DNA of 64,000 nucleotides, from positions 62,052,012-62,116,011 of the forward strand of contig OY997590.1 in assembly GCA_963921825.1 (NCBI GenBank), written 5' to 3'. The translations under genes were made by a program, and so were the position numbers. Below the pieces are notes generated by a model. The model was not told where the DNA came from. It was given only the letters and a program-made list of their open reading frames with translations, and made no database searches. Below, one piece after another: positions 41,914 through 51,961 of this stretch (the stretch's first letter is position 1; each line of letters starts with the position of its first letter). The stretch comes from Erodium maritimum. Its lineage: Eukaryota > Streptophyta > Magnoliopsida > Geraniales > Geraniaceae.

Positions 41914-44308
41914 ATGGGCTTGTGTAATAAAATCAACATCTTTCTGTACTATTTTCTTCTCCTTGTTGCTTCTTCTTCTCGTTGGCATGTCCATTCCTCG
42001 GACTCCGGCCTCCAGGAACCTCCTCTCAACCAGACTTTCCGCCCAGAACACGAGCTCAACATCGCAAGGGCTCATCTCCAAAAGATCAACAAGCCCGCCG
42101 TCAAGACAATTCAGGTAAAAAACAATTGAAAATAATTTTTGTCCTGTTTTAGTTTCCAGCTTTTATTAGAGCGTCCTCTGTTTTTGGTTGTGTAGAGCCC
42201 AGATGGAGATCTCATAGACTGTGTCGTGTCTCATCAGCAACCGGCCTTCGATCACCCCCAGCTCAAGGGACTCGAGCCATTGGTACTAGCTCACCCAAAT
42301 TCACCAATCAAATTAACGTATTCAAAACGTGAGACTGAAATCCACCTTGTTTCAGGATCCACCGGAAAGACCGAGCGGCCACCGCAAGCCAAGTTGGGAG
42401 AATTATCAGGTGTGGAGCATGTCCGGCGAGTCATGCCCGGATGGAACAGTTCCGATCAGAAGAACTACAGAAGATGACATCCTCCGAGCAAGCTCCATCC
42501 TCAGATTCGGGAGGAAGCCAAGAAGACATACCAGAAGAGACTCATCAAGCAACAGCCACGAGGTTAAAACCCACAATCTCAAATTCGATGTCCAACTCAA
42601 TCCATACATCAGAAAGAAAAAAAAAAGTGATGAAATAAAAGCATTGCTTCTTCTTTTCTTTTTTCGTATCAAAGATAAGAACAAGAATCAACCATCATGT
42701 TAGTATTAGTATTTTCCTTATTTTCTTCATCTTTTTCTCTTCATTTTAAGGTATAGAAACTGCAAATTATAACGTTATGAATCAATTGCTCTTTATAGTA
42801 AGAACAGAATTCCATGTGGTTCCTCTGCCACTCTGATTAATGGCTGACCCTCCCACCTTGTTGTCAGAAACCTTAAATTCTCAGAGATTTGCAAATCAAG
42901 TCTTGTTTTTTGTTTCTATCTGTAGAAAATGAATCATGGATTTACTTGAAACCATATCATATCTGTCGAAAATGAATTGCAATCATCATATCAATTGTAA
43001 TTTTGTGGAATTGATTACAGCATGCAGTTGGGTATGTAACTGGAGATCAATATTATGGAGCAAAGGCTAGTATAAACGTTTGGTCTCCGCGGGTTGCGGA
43101 TCGATATGAATTCAGCTTGTCACAGATGTGGGTCATCTCTGGTTCATTTGGTGAAGATCTTAACACAATTGAAGCTGGTTGGCAGGTAAACCCTTGATTA
43201 ATTTACATGAACATTTTCAAAGTGAAAGGGTTCAATTGGTTCGTCATTAAAAGCCGTAGTTACAGCTCAACTAATTCATTTATGTGTTCTGCAGATTAGC
43301 CCAGAACTGTATGGGGACAACTATCCTAGGTTCTTTACTTACTGGACTGTAGGTGTTCCTTTCATGTATGCTTTTCACTAATTATCTATAATTAATACCA
43401 ATATAGTTGCTAATTATTTCGTTTTTGATTCATCACAGACAGATGCTTATCAAGCAACTGGCTGCTACAATCTACTATGCTCCGGATTTGTTCAGACCAA
43501 CAGCAGGATCGCTATTGGAGCCGCGATTTCTCCCACATCATCCTACAATGGAGGACAATTTGATATCAGCTTACTGATTTGGAAGGTATAAAATTTGTGT
43601 CCTCTCAACAAATTACTAATCAAGATGTGTTTTTGACGAGAACCCATAATTTGTATCTGCCAAAACCAGTGACCCATCAGATCCAAGCATTCTTTTCAGT
43701 CATTTCTGCAGTAGATTTGGATGATTATACATATACACACACTAGGCTACAATGCGCCATTTTAAGCAAGTTGTTATCCTAGTGCTCCTTTTGCTTTCGT
43801 GCTTTGCAAGATTCCCTTCCTTGCAAGGTAAAAAGAAAAGGGTTCATTCTCTTCTGACCCCTGGCCACTTTGAATCATTCGAATTTTCTCGGGAAAATTG
43901 ATGATGATGATGATGATTGTGGGTGTGTAGGATCCAAAGCATGGAAACTGGTGGCTGGAATTCGGGTCGGGGGTTCTTGTCGGGTACTGGCCATCGTTCT
44001 TGTTCACCCACCTGAGAGATCATGCAAGCATGGTCCAGTTTGGCGGTGAAGTTGTCAACTCGAGACCTTCTGGGTTTCACACATCGACCAAAATGGGGAG
44101 TGGCCATTTCGCCGGGGAAGGTTTCGGGAAGGCCTCGTATTTCCGGAACATGCAAGTCGTGGATTGGGACAATAACTTGATCCCCTTACAGAACCTCAAA
44201 GTCTTGGCTGATCATCCCAATTGCTATGACATTCGAGGAGGGATCAACAAGGTTTGGGGCCATTACTTTTATTATGGAGGTCCTGGCAGGAATGTAAGGT
44301 GCCCTTAA
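41914..44308 (+). CDS. neprosin-domain (DUF239) secreted protein, 7 exons
   Basis: Exons are 41914-42114, 42196-42282, 42356-42562, 43021-43185, 43295-43348, 43439-43585 and 43931-44308. All introns are GT-AG and phase 0, and the product is 412 residues. Residues 1 to about 25 form a signal peptide (FLYYFLLLVASSS). Residues about 40-165 are the DUF4409/activation-peptide part (DCVVSHQQPAFDHPQLK; SCPDGTVPIRRTTEDDIL). Residues about 166-412 are the neprosin domain (HAVGYVTGDQYYGAKASINV, TIEAGWQISPELYGD, TDAYQATGCYNLLC, GHYFYYGGPGR at the end). Neprosin of Nepenthes is a proline-cleaving glutamic peptidase; by spacing, Glu216 and Glu327 are the likely catalytic pair here (inference). It is probably secreted or apoplastic, with unknown substrate. 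The start is the first ATG in frame; a TTG-led extension upstream was not used. The gene looks intact. Confidence 0.92.
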
Positions 44309-45484
44309 AGGGATAGGAGGGTATAGAAGATAAGTGCATAAATTTTGTTTCCTTTTTCTTTTCTTATATTTATTCCTTGTTAATCCATTTATTTTCCTCT
44401 TTATCCTTGTTCTTCAGCTAACATCCCTGTAAATGTGGGGGGCTAAGAAAGAACAAATAGTGAAATATAGTGTGCTTTGTAATTCTCATTCTCTCCTTGC
44501 ATCAATCGGGTTAGTGGGAACTTATTCATGCAGTTACTTACCCTTTACCTAATAAAAATATCACCTTTCACGGTTTTGACGTTTGGTTATATTAATTAAA
44601 AGTATTTATTTTGACGGGATGATTAGAATTAAAGGCCGTAGAATTAAGAAAAACTTAATAGTTTGTAAGTGTTAACTCTCATATTAGCTAATGGAACAAG
44701 CTTGGTGTTTAATGAACATAATTAGTTTTATAAACACTAAATGCAAAGACAGCATGAAATTGTCTAAGAAAAGTCATAATTAGCAGAGCTATCTTTTTCT
44801 TAAAGCTTACGTTATTGCTCAATATAAAAATATTTGCAATGCTATGTACTCTTCAAGCGAGTGACTTGCTTCTAGTTCAAGTAAGGAGATAGCTCCAGGT
44901 TTGACTATAAAGCACCGTTTTCACTAACCTATTGGCATAATAGATAGATGGACCCAAATACCTGCTCTGCTTCTTGAATACGCACACCGAACTATTCAGG
45001 ACCTTGGTGGCTGACTATTCAGATACAGAAACACTGGAGGCTTATTAGCTGACACAAAAAAGATGACATTTAACCTACAACTGTTTGGGTTGAAATATTT
45101 GGATCTAGGAAACTAGATCATGCACTACACTAGCAATCATGACTCAGGGTATGTAAACAAAGTCAATACACATATTACTTGCCACTTGAAGGGAAATAAT
45201 GGACTGGAAGTTGAAAGTTCCCGACCTGAAACTTCCTACATGCCCACATTAGGTTATTGAACCTACATAGCTTGTATGAGCATTATAGAATGAACAAGTA
45301 GATGATGCATCTTTGCATGGATGTAAAACATCACTAAAGTAAAAAAGCCCTTTTGGTGGGCTCCAATGGGTCACTTCATCGTAACAGATGAAGCAATAGG
45401 CACATTATTCGAATCGGACAGATGGTATAATTTAAAAACAGTTGTGATGAGATTCTTGTAGCTGAAATGTAAACAAAAACCAAC
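44309..45484. other. convergent intergenic spacer with two 3' UTRs
   Basis: The neprosin transcript runs in from the left and the PPR transcript from the right. AATAAA near 44550 could serve the neprosin gene. No other gene or repeat is apparent. Confidence 0.5.
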
Positions 45485-48161
45485 TCACTCCACACATATC
45501 ACCTCAAGCAGCTTCTTGGTGGCCTCACTCACTTCAACATTCTCCATCTTCAATCGGCGATCCATCAATGGGGTTGTCCGTCCAGCAGCTGCGTACGTTC
45601 TTATCAACGGTTCAAACACCTCAGCTCCTAATGTATCCACACCCTTCTTCAAAACCACAATGAAATCTTCTGCACCATCCACATCCTTCTCTTGCTCAAA
45701 TTGTTGCATGAAAGTCTCAATAATCACAGGTGATGGCACCCACTTCCCCCCATTTCCTTTACCGACAGATATTGCCTTTTCAACACAATCAGCAGCCAAT
45801 TTGGTTTCCCCATTTTTCAAATAATAATCCAAAAAGATCTCCCAAGTTTTAGCATTAGGTTTGGATCTTCTATTGCAGACCCGTTCCTTCAATTCTAGAG
45901 CCTTTTCGAGTAAACCCTCTTTGGCATAAGCTGCCATTAGAGCATTAGCAACTCGAATGTCATAATTTTTGCAACCTGACTCCCACTCCCTGAAGCATTT
46001 CTCAGCACCTGGTAAATCCTTCAACTTGGACAGCACTTGAACCATATTGAGATAGCTCATGTCTGCAGTCCTAGGAAAAGCAAGCCTCAAAGAACGCCAT
46101 ACCCGATACACTTCGCGAAGGTTTCCAGTTTTTCCGTACAGCGTGATAAGAAATTGGAACGCGGAAAGATCTCGACGGGCATTTTTCTTCTCCAATTCCT
46201 TCAGTGCAGTCTCTGCCTTCTCAAACAACCCAGCATCAACATATATTGATGCCAGGTTGCTATATGTTGTCCAATCTGGATCAACTACAGCACTTGTCAT
46301 CATCTCGTCCAAAACCCTTTCAACCCCAGAAATATCCTTGGCAGCAGCAAGAGCCCTCATCCAGACATTGTAGGTATAAACATCTGGTGTGCCATAGGAG
46401 GCCTTTAGTTCTTGAATTAGGGCTGGGATCTTGTCTTCCTGGCCAGTTTTTGTGTATAGAGTCATAAGGCTGTTATAAGACAAAGTGCTTAAAGGAATAT
46501 TGAGTTCCTTCATTGTTTCCACCAGATCTTCTGCTTTTTCAATCATCAACTCCTTGCAGTAGCAATTGAGAAGGGAACTGTAACAATGACGGTTCTTTGA
46601 TGCTTCAGGAAGTTCAACAAAATAATTTTCTGCAGCGGCAATACCTCGAGTTTTGGCAACTAGATCCAGATGGATAGCCTGGTCACTGACTGTCTTATTC
46701 ATGCCCCTTTTACTCATAGCTTCTGAAAGCTGCACAACCAAATACCTAAATATATACGTTGTCGTGCACATTTTGAACTAAAAAAACTATGAAATCACAG
46801 AGGGGCATACAAAGATAACAAAACAAAACAAAATAATCTCATCCACACACTTCCTTTCAAACTATGAAAAGAAAATCACACAGTCAATGCTGGATGCGTA
46901 GATGAACAAAGAGTGCAAAAGTAAACATGAGATAAGCCAATTGCAGAAAGGTAATCAGTATATAGTTAAGAAATCCTGGAAGTACAAATCTCAGTTCAAG
47001 TACAAGTTACCCCTTCCCAAAATAACGGTCTCATTTGACTATTTGAGAAAAATAAGCATTAAATTTTTAGTACTTGATTTTCCATCCTTTACCCCGTATG
47101 GGCTCCCATATTTGCTCTACTCAAGTTATTATACTATGTGGTTAACTGACCAGCTAAAATGGAAATGGGAACTAAAGGTTGTGGGAGAAGTGGCAAAAAC
47201 TGCACACAATAAGTATGAGTTTGCTAGTTCCATTCCTCACACTTGTGGTTCATAACGATAAAAGTTTGAAATGGAACATTATTTTGGACGGAGTGTCAGT
47301 AAACTAAAAAAACAAGGGCCTTAGCTCGCCCAAGACCGAACAGAATAAAGCAAGTAGATTAGGATGAGAAATGATGATCTTGTACTGTGTCTGCTCCCTC
47401 TATAAAATATCTTTGAACTCCTCGACCGCTTTTTCCTCATGGAGAAAAGACAGTAAGGTTAAACTGCCATTAAATAGTTTGGCTACTCAGTAGTGACTAC
47501 TAGTGAGTGTCAATGGAGTGAGACTCAAAATAGCAATCATCAAGGTTTTTTTTTCAAGTAACAGAGAGAAAATAACTACATCAGCCTCCCAGAAACCAGT
47601 TAGATAGCAGACATTGCAACTAGCAGTTAAACTTTTGCTTACTAGCAACAACAAATTTGGATACAAGGGTGTCAACTTTGCACTGGGAAAGTGCATAAAC
47701 ACTATAACCTCAACTCAAAAAAGAAGATTGTATTGAACTGCCTATGCAAGTTTCACCCAAAGGGTACAAAACTCGAAATTAAGATGTCAAAATTGCAACG
47801 AAACTCAATATTAAGATGTCAAAATTGCAAAAGGAATATATAAAGAAGAAGAGAGATTCATATAAACCAAAAAAGGGAATTGAAATTAGAATACGGTACG
47901 ATGATGTGTGGAAGGAAAGGTGGATAGCGAAGAGACCTTGAGAGCAGGGAAGTAGAGGTTGCATTTGCGAAGCTTCTTGATGGTGTCGCCGACCTCCCAT
48001 TTGAAGACGCGCTTGTTGCTGTTGAGGAAGATATTGAGCTGCTGTCTGACCTTCACCTCCGAGCACCCTTTCCTGAACAGCCTCCTGTACAGAGCTTCCT
48101 CTACATACTTCTTCGATCTATTCGCAACGTTCTTCGTCCGCCTCAAATGTTGCAGCGACAT
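45485..48161 (-). CDS. P-class pentatricopeptide repeat protein, At1g60770-like
   Basis: There are two exons on the minus strand, 48161-47937 (75 codons) and 46729-45485 (414 codons plus stop), joined by a 1,207-bp GT-AG phase-0 intron, giving 489 residues. The start is the ATG opening MSLQHLRRTKNVANRSKKYV; an in-frame upstream extension begins only with GTG. Tandem 35-residue PPR units include CYSSLLNCYCKELMIEKAE, LSYNSLMTLYTKTGQ, DVYTYNVWMRALAAAKDISG and DWTTYSNLASIYVDAGLFEK. The product has no DYW/E tail, so it is P class. Residues such as VRQQLNIFLNSNKRVFKWEV and GMNKTVSDQAIHLDLVAK agree closely with the Arabidopsis At1g60770 product as I remember it, including total length. PPR proteins of this class bind organellar RNA; the target here is unknown. 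The gene looks intact. Confidence 0.93.
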
Positions 48162-48719
48162 TTCCGATTCACTTGCAAGTTTTTGGATTGCAATCGTACA
48201 AACTGAAAACATAAACCCTAACGCTGAAGAAGAAACAGTAGTGGGAGTGTAAAGAAAATGGGCCGGGCTCACTCCAACAAGTTGGGCTGGACTCTGCTAC
48301 TTGTTGTGTATGGGCCTTTCATATTTCAAGTGGACACAAAACTATGAATATGCATGACCACTAATAATGAAATTAATTGAAAGTAGAGTTAGGTAGAATA
48401 ATAGGATTAAACAGTTTTGAGAATGAGACATGTGATTTGACCGAAATCAGCTCATCAATACGGACGTTGTATTGATCGTTGTGCTTGCCGTTCCTAGCTC
48501 TAATGAAGCACTAATTGTTAGGGAAATTAGGTGATCTAAATGCAAAATCTGGTTTGAGAATTGAAAGGAGTGGCTTGGCAAGCCGATTAATGAGTTGAGC
48601 CATCATTATCAACATATAAATAGTAATCACTTCTCTTTTATGCATCGAGCAAAAGACATTTCTTCTTGTGGCTGGCGGTACAAAAACCTCTTATATGAAG
48701 TTGATGGTGTAATCGATGT
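48162..48719. other. upstream region of the PPR gene
   Basis: The first 100 bp should hold the 5' UTR and promoter, in the opposite direction. GGGCC(G/T) boxes near 48260-48320 (GGGCCGGGC, GTATGGGCC) are like the site II/GGCCCA elements common in promoters of plant organelle-protein genes. No other gene is seen. Confidence 0.45.
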
Positions 48720-49183
48720 AAAAGGTATTCATTTCTGGGTCTGCGTACTCATTCATTTCAGGGTCTGCGTACCCATTCACTTCACTTCAGAGGTTTTTCC
48801 GGTGAGGGGTTTTAGGGTCCGTGTACCCTTTGCTTCAGGGTTTGTGTACCCAGTCATCTTCAGGGTCTGTGTACCCAGTCATCTTCAGGGTCTGCGTACT
48901 CATTCATCTTCTAGGTCTGCGTACCCATTCATCTTTAGGGTCTGCGTACCCATTCAGTGTGTTTCTTGATCATCCCCGATGTGGGGCTTCAGGGTCTGTG
49001 TACCCATCCCTAGCTTTCATCAGGCTGAGCGACATGCCAGTGCTCGCTTCACTTGTTCCCTTACAAGTCGTCATTGAGCGTCTTGGGGTCCTTTTTTGTT
49101 GGTTTGTAGCTAAACATTTTTCCTCTTCCTTCTCAAAAGAGGGTTTATAAAACTTTCAATATGCTTTGCCGATCAAAAAAAAA
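48720..49183 (+). mobile_element. S3: S-type retroelement 3' part
   Basis: It ends CAATATGCTTTGCCGATCAAAAAAAAA, close to the S1 and S2 termini, preceded by the same kind of T-rich tail (GGTTTGTAGCTAAACATTTT). The body is mostly a minisatellite. No TSD was found, so the 5' edge is a guess. Confidence 0.5.
48735..49010 (+). repeat. minisatellite, about 25-bp unit
   Basis: About eight to nine imperfect units of the type CAGGGTCTGCGTACCCATTC, with spacing of 22-27 bp and a few diverged units in the middle. All three forward frames stay partly open across it only because of the repeat, so I do not call a gene. Confidence 0.85.
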
Positions 49184-49340
49184 GGTGGAGTACGGTTGTA
49201 CTTCTAAAAAAATGTAGTCGATGATCACGATATGGAAACGAAATGTAATAACGAAAATAAAATAAAAACCATGATTAAATATGTTAAACCCCAATCTAAA
49301 GCTCAACCTGGCCTTGATACCAAGCATTTCGGTTTTTTAT
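49184..49340. other. spacer before TRIM
   Basis: AT-rich, no feature supported. Confidence 0.4.
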
Positions 49341-49929
49341 ATTTTACTTAGTATCAGAGCCCCCGGTTACGATCCTTGGCAATCTTTCATGAATACGTAG
49401 TTTTGCCCACATGTTAGCTTATGGTTCTAACAATTAGGCAAGGCATCTGAAGGATATATTTGATCCTAGTTTTTATTTTATTTGTGTTGTTTTATTTCGC
49501 TTATGCGTATTAGTCATCAATCACAACCGTGTTCTACCTTCTACACTGTTTACTTCGTCGATCACAAGACGAGATAATGTTTGCATCGTCGGCCATGATA
49601 TGATATGTGTTTGCATCGTCGGCCCTAAGACGAGATGTTATTTGAACCATCTAAAGGCATTAGACGTGATTGTTCTATAATCTTCATTTTCAAATTGGAT
49701 ATTACGAATCTCAATGCTTCAACTAGAGGAGGGTATTGGATGTAATCAAATAAAACAAATATAATTAATTTATTTGGATTTGATTTGATTTGATTTGATT
49801 TAATTATGGTAATTAAGGTAGACTATTATGTATTATTATTTGTTTTTAAGGATATTATAATATCTTATATAAAGAAGTATAGACTTCTCAATAAAATCAA
49901 TTGAAAGTATTTCAGTTTTATATTTTACA
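49341..49929 (+). mobile_element. TRIM-like miniature LTR retrotransposon, 5' truncated
   Basis: A stub of 5' LTR (TTTTATATTTTAC) is followed by TAGTATCAGAGC (49349-49360), one base off the initiator-Met tRNA primer site. Next comes a non-coding interior of about 365 bp with two GTTTGCATCGTCGGCC units, then a purine tract AGAGGAGGGTATTGGA (49725-49740). A 189-bp LTR, TGTAATC...TATTTTACA (49741-49929), completes it. The LTR carries a (GATTT)n run. The small size and lack of gag-pol fit a TRIM. It depends on enzymes from elsewhere. Confidence 0.7.
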
Positions 49930-50277
49930 AAATATGTCTTTTAAATGTCTTGTCCACTTGTTAGAACTACTTCTAGATAGGCATGACAATGAGCCGGGTT
50001 TTGTGATATTCGTACCCGGCCCGATTTCCCTACATGTGGCCCAAGCCCGTTGGGGGCCCGATAGTGGCCCGCTTGTAGCCCGACCGGGTCGGGTATTACC
50101 CTACTCACCCACTATAAGAGTTGTGTTTTTTTCCAGGACACTATAACTTTATTTCAGTACTCAATTTTTGACTAACCATGTATATATGATGCGTAAAAAT
50201 TTCATATATTTATATGAAACATATAATCTCATCATCTCGGACAAGTAAAACAAGGAACGTCAAACCAAAACTAATTG
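49930..50277. other. spacer, no supported gene
   Basis: It includes a GC-rich block of CCCGGCCCG/GGCCCG type (49990-50110), common in plant repeats, and otherwise AT-rich sequence. Confidence 0.4.
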
Positions 50278-50352
50278 AGTGGGAGTTAGTTTAAGGGGCT
50301 ATTATGTGCACATTTATCGCTTTTTGCTTGGTTTAGTTTTTGCATGAGTAAT
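50278..50352 (+). repeat. relic of the copia 5' leader
   Basis: AGTGGGAGTTAGTTTAAGGG followed by GGCTATTATGTGCACATTT matches the leader of the copia family (bases about 264-320 in the plus copy; inverse at about 61660-61735). It is cut off by L3, so an older member of the family once lay here. Confidence 0.75.
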
Positions 50353-51656
50353 TGTCACGCCCCAAATCTGGTTTTGACCGGACTCTAGACGTGAACTAAA
50401 ACAGTAATAAAATTTAAATAAAAGTAAAATTGAAAAGCTTAAAATAATAATCCGCGATTCATAAATTTGAATAAACGAGTCCACAACTCTTAAGTAAACC
50501 TTAAAGACAATAAATAAATCAAAACGTTGTACGTCTCTAGACCTACTAGCCTAGGACTCTTGCCAGCTCCCAAGCTCGGCCGTGTCCTGCTAGCACAAAT
50601 CCCGTTCAACACCTGAAACCCGACAATGTAAGGGGTGAGCTTTCGCCCAGTAGGGAAAGTAGTTAAGGTAACGAACATAGGCTCACCACCACGAGTAACC
50701 GTCCAATTAGGGCATACTAGCACAGCACGACTAACTACCGACCGGGGGTTCATAGCCAAATTTACAATACTCTCAACGATAACTTTCACACCAGAAAACA
50801 TTAACCAAACAGCAAACGTACCAAACACCGAAACCATCAGCACGCACATCTCGTACTACAATCCTTGAACTCCGCCGACTGTACACAGCCCGACATCATC
50901 GTATCAAACGGTAGGTCAAGTATCCATCGAACTACCTCTCGGTCCAGAGGAGGCACATAACGTCACAAAGACGTATAACGTCGAGAATGCCGGAGACATC
51001 CTTACGAGGACGCATTCGTCGGGACTCTCGGAAACGTCTCCAAAGGACCATAGATCATCGAGGTTGAAACACGGCACCCAGTGCTCATCACGGCCCGTAG
51101 GCCCAACACGACCCTCAGGCCCAACCACGACCCGTAGACCCACTATGCTATGATTTGGCCCGTCGGCCCTATGCAATATGATATGATGCGGCCCGTCGGC
51201 TCCGACCCGTCGGCCCTATGCAATAAGACCCGTAGGCCCAACACGACCCGTAGGCCCCAACCATATTATGGCTCATTGGCCCGACCCGTCGGCCCCAAAC
51301 ACAACCGGAATACCATCCTCAAGGAACACACAACAAACTAAAATCACGCATCGAAATGCCATAGATCAAACACGACTCCCAGACCCAACAAACTTACCAC
51401 AACTACACAACACGTCGGTCTATCACTCACCCGACCATATCACAAACAAGGATTCACCATTCATCAACCACGGCACACTTGCCCACACATAGCAACAACA
51501 TGTTACACCGAGTATATTAGTTCTTGATTCTTAAACTTATCGACCCTAGGTCATACATCATGCATCTCTATCAAAAACAGGCATTTCAATCAACACACAA
51601 CCTACGGCTCGACATGGCCAATCTACCAGCACGACAACTTCCCAAGTATTGAAAGC
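50353..51656 (+). repeat. L3: gypsy-type LTR, truncated by LINE B
   Basis: It starts TGTCACGCCCCAAATCTGG after GTAAT and follows L1/L2 through GTCGGTCTATCACTCACCCG and GGCTCGACATGGCC, stopping near 51656 where LINE B begins. The rest of the LTR probably lies beyond LINE B, off the window. A tandem region (51080-51300) is built of GACCCGTAGGCCCAACAC units. Confidence 0.78.
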
Positions 51657-51961
51657 AAGAAGGAAAAATGACTAATTCAAATCTACCATAGGATGATTTC
51701 AGTATGCTCCCAACAAGATACAGTAACTTCATGAAGTTCCAACAGTGTCTTTGAAGATCTTCATCCACCTCTTATGATCGATGCTGATTTCAACTTCAGT
51801 TCTTCTTCTTTGATGTAGTGTTCAGGATGACTAGCGATCATCGAACCATCATTGACTCCTCCTCTTAGCTCTTCCATCTCCAGGTAAGTGCCCCTGTTCA
51901 TAAGCTCTGCAAGCGTTTATTCACTCTCTATTCTCTACTCCCTGCTTTTTTTGCTGTCCTG

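Noticed and set aside
48595-49150. Open frames of 109-124 codons over the minisatellite
   Set aside because: All result from the tandem repeat; no start context or domain.
49306-49325. Second primer-site-like string (CCTTGATACCAAGC) on the minus strand
   Set aside because: It is not next to an LTR end in that orientation, so it is probably chance or a relic.
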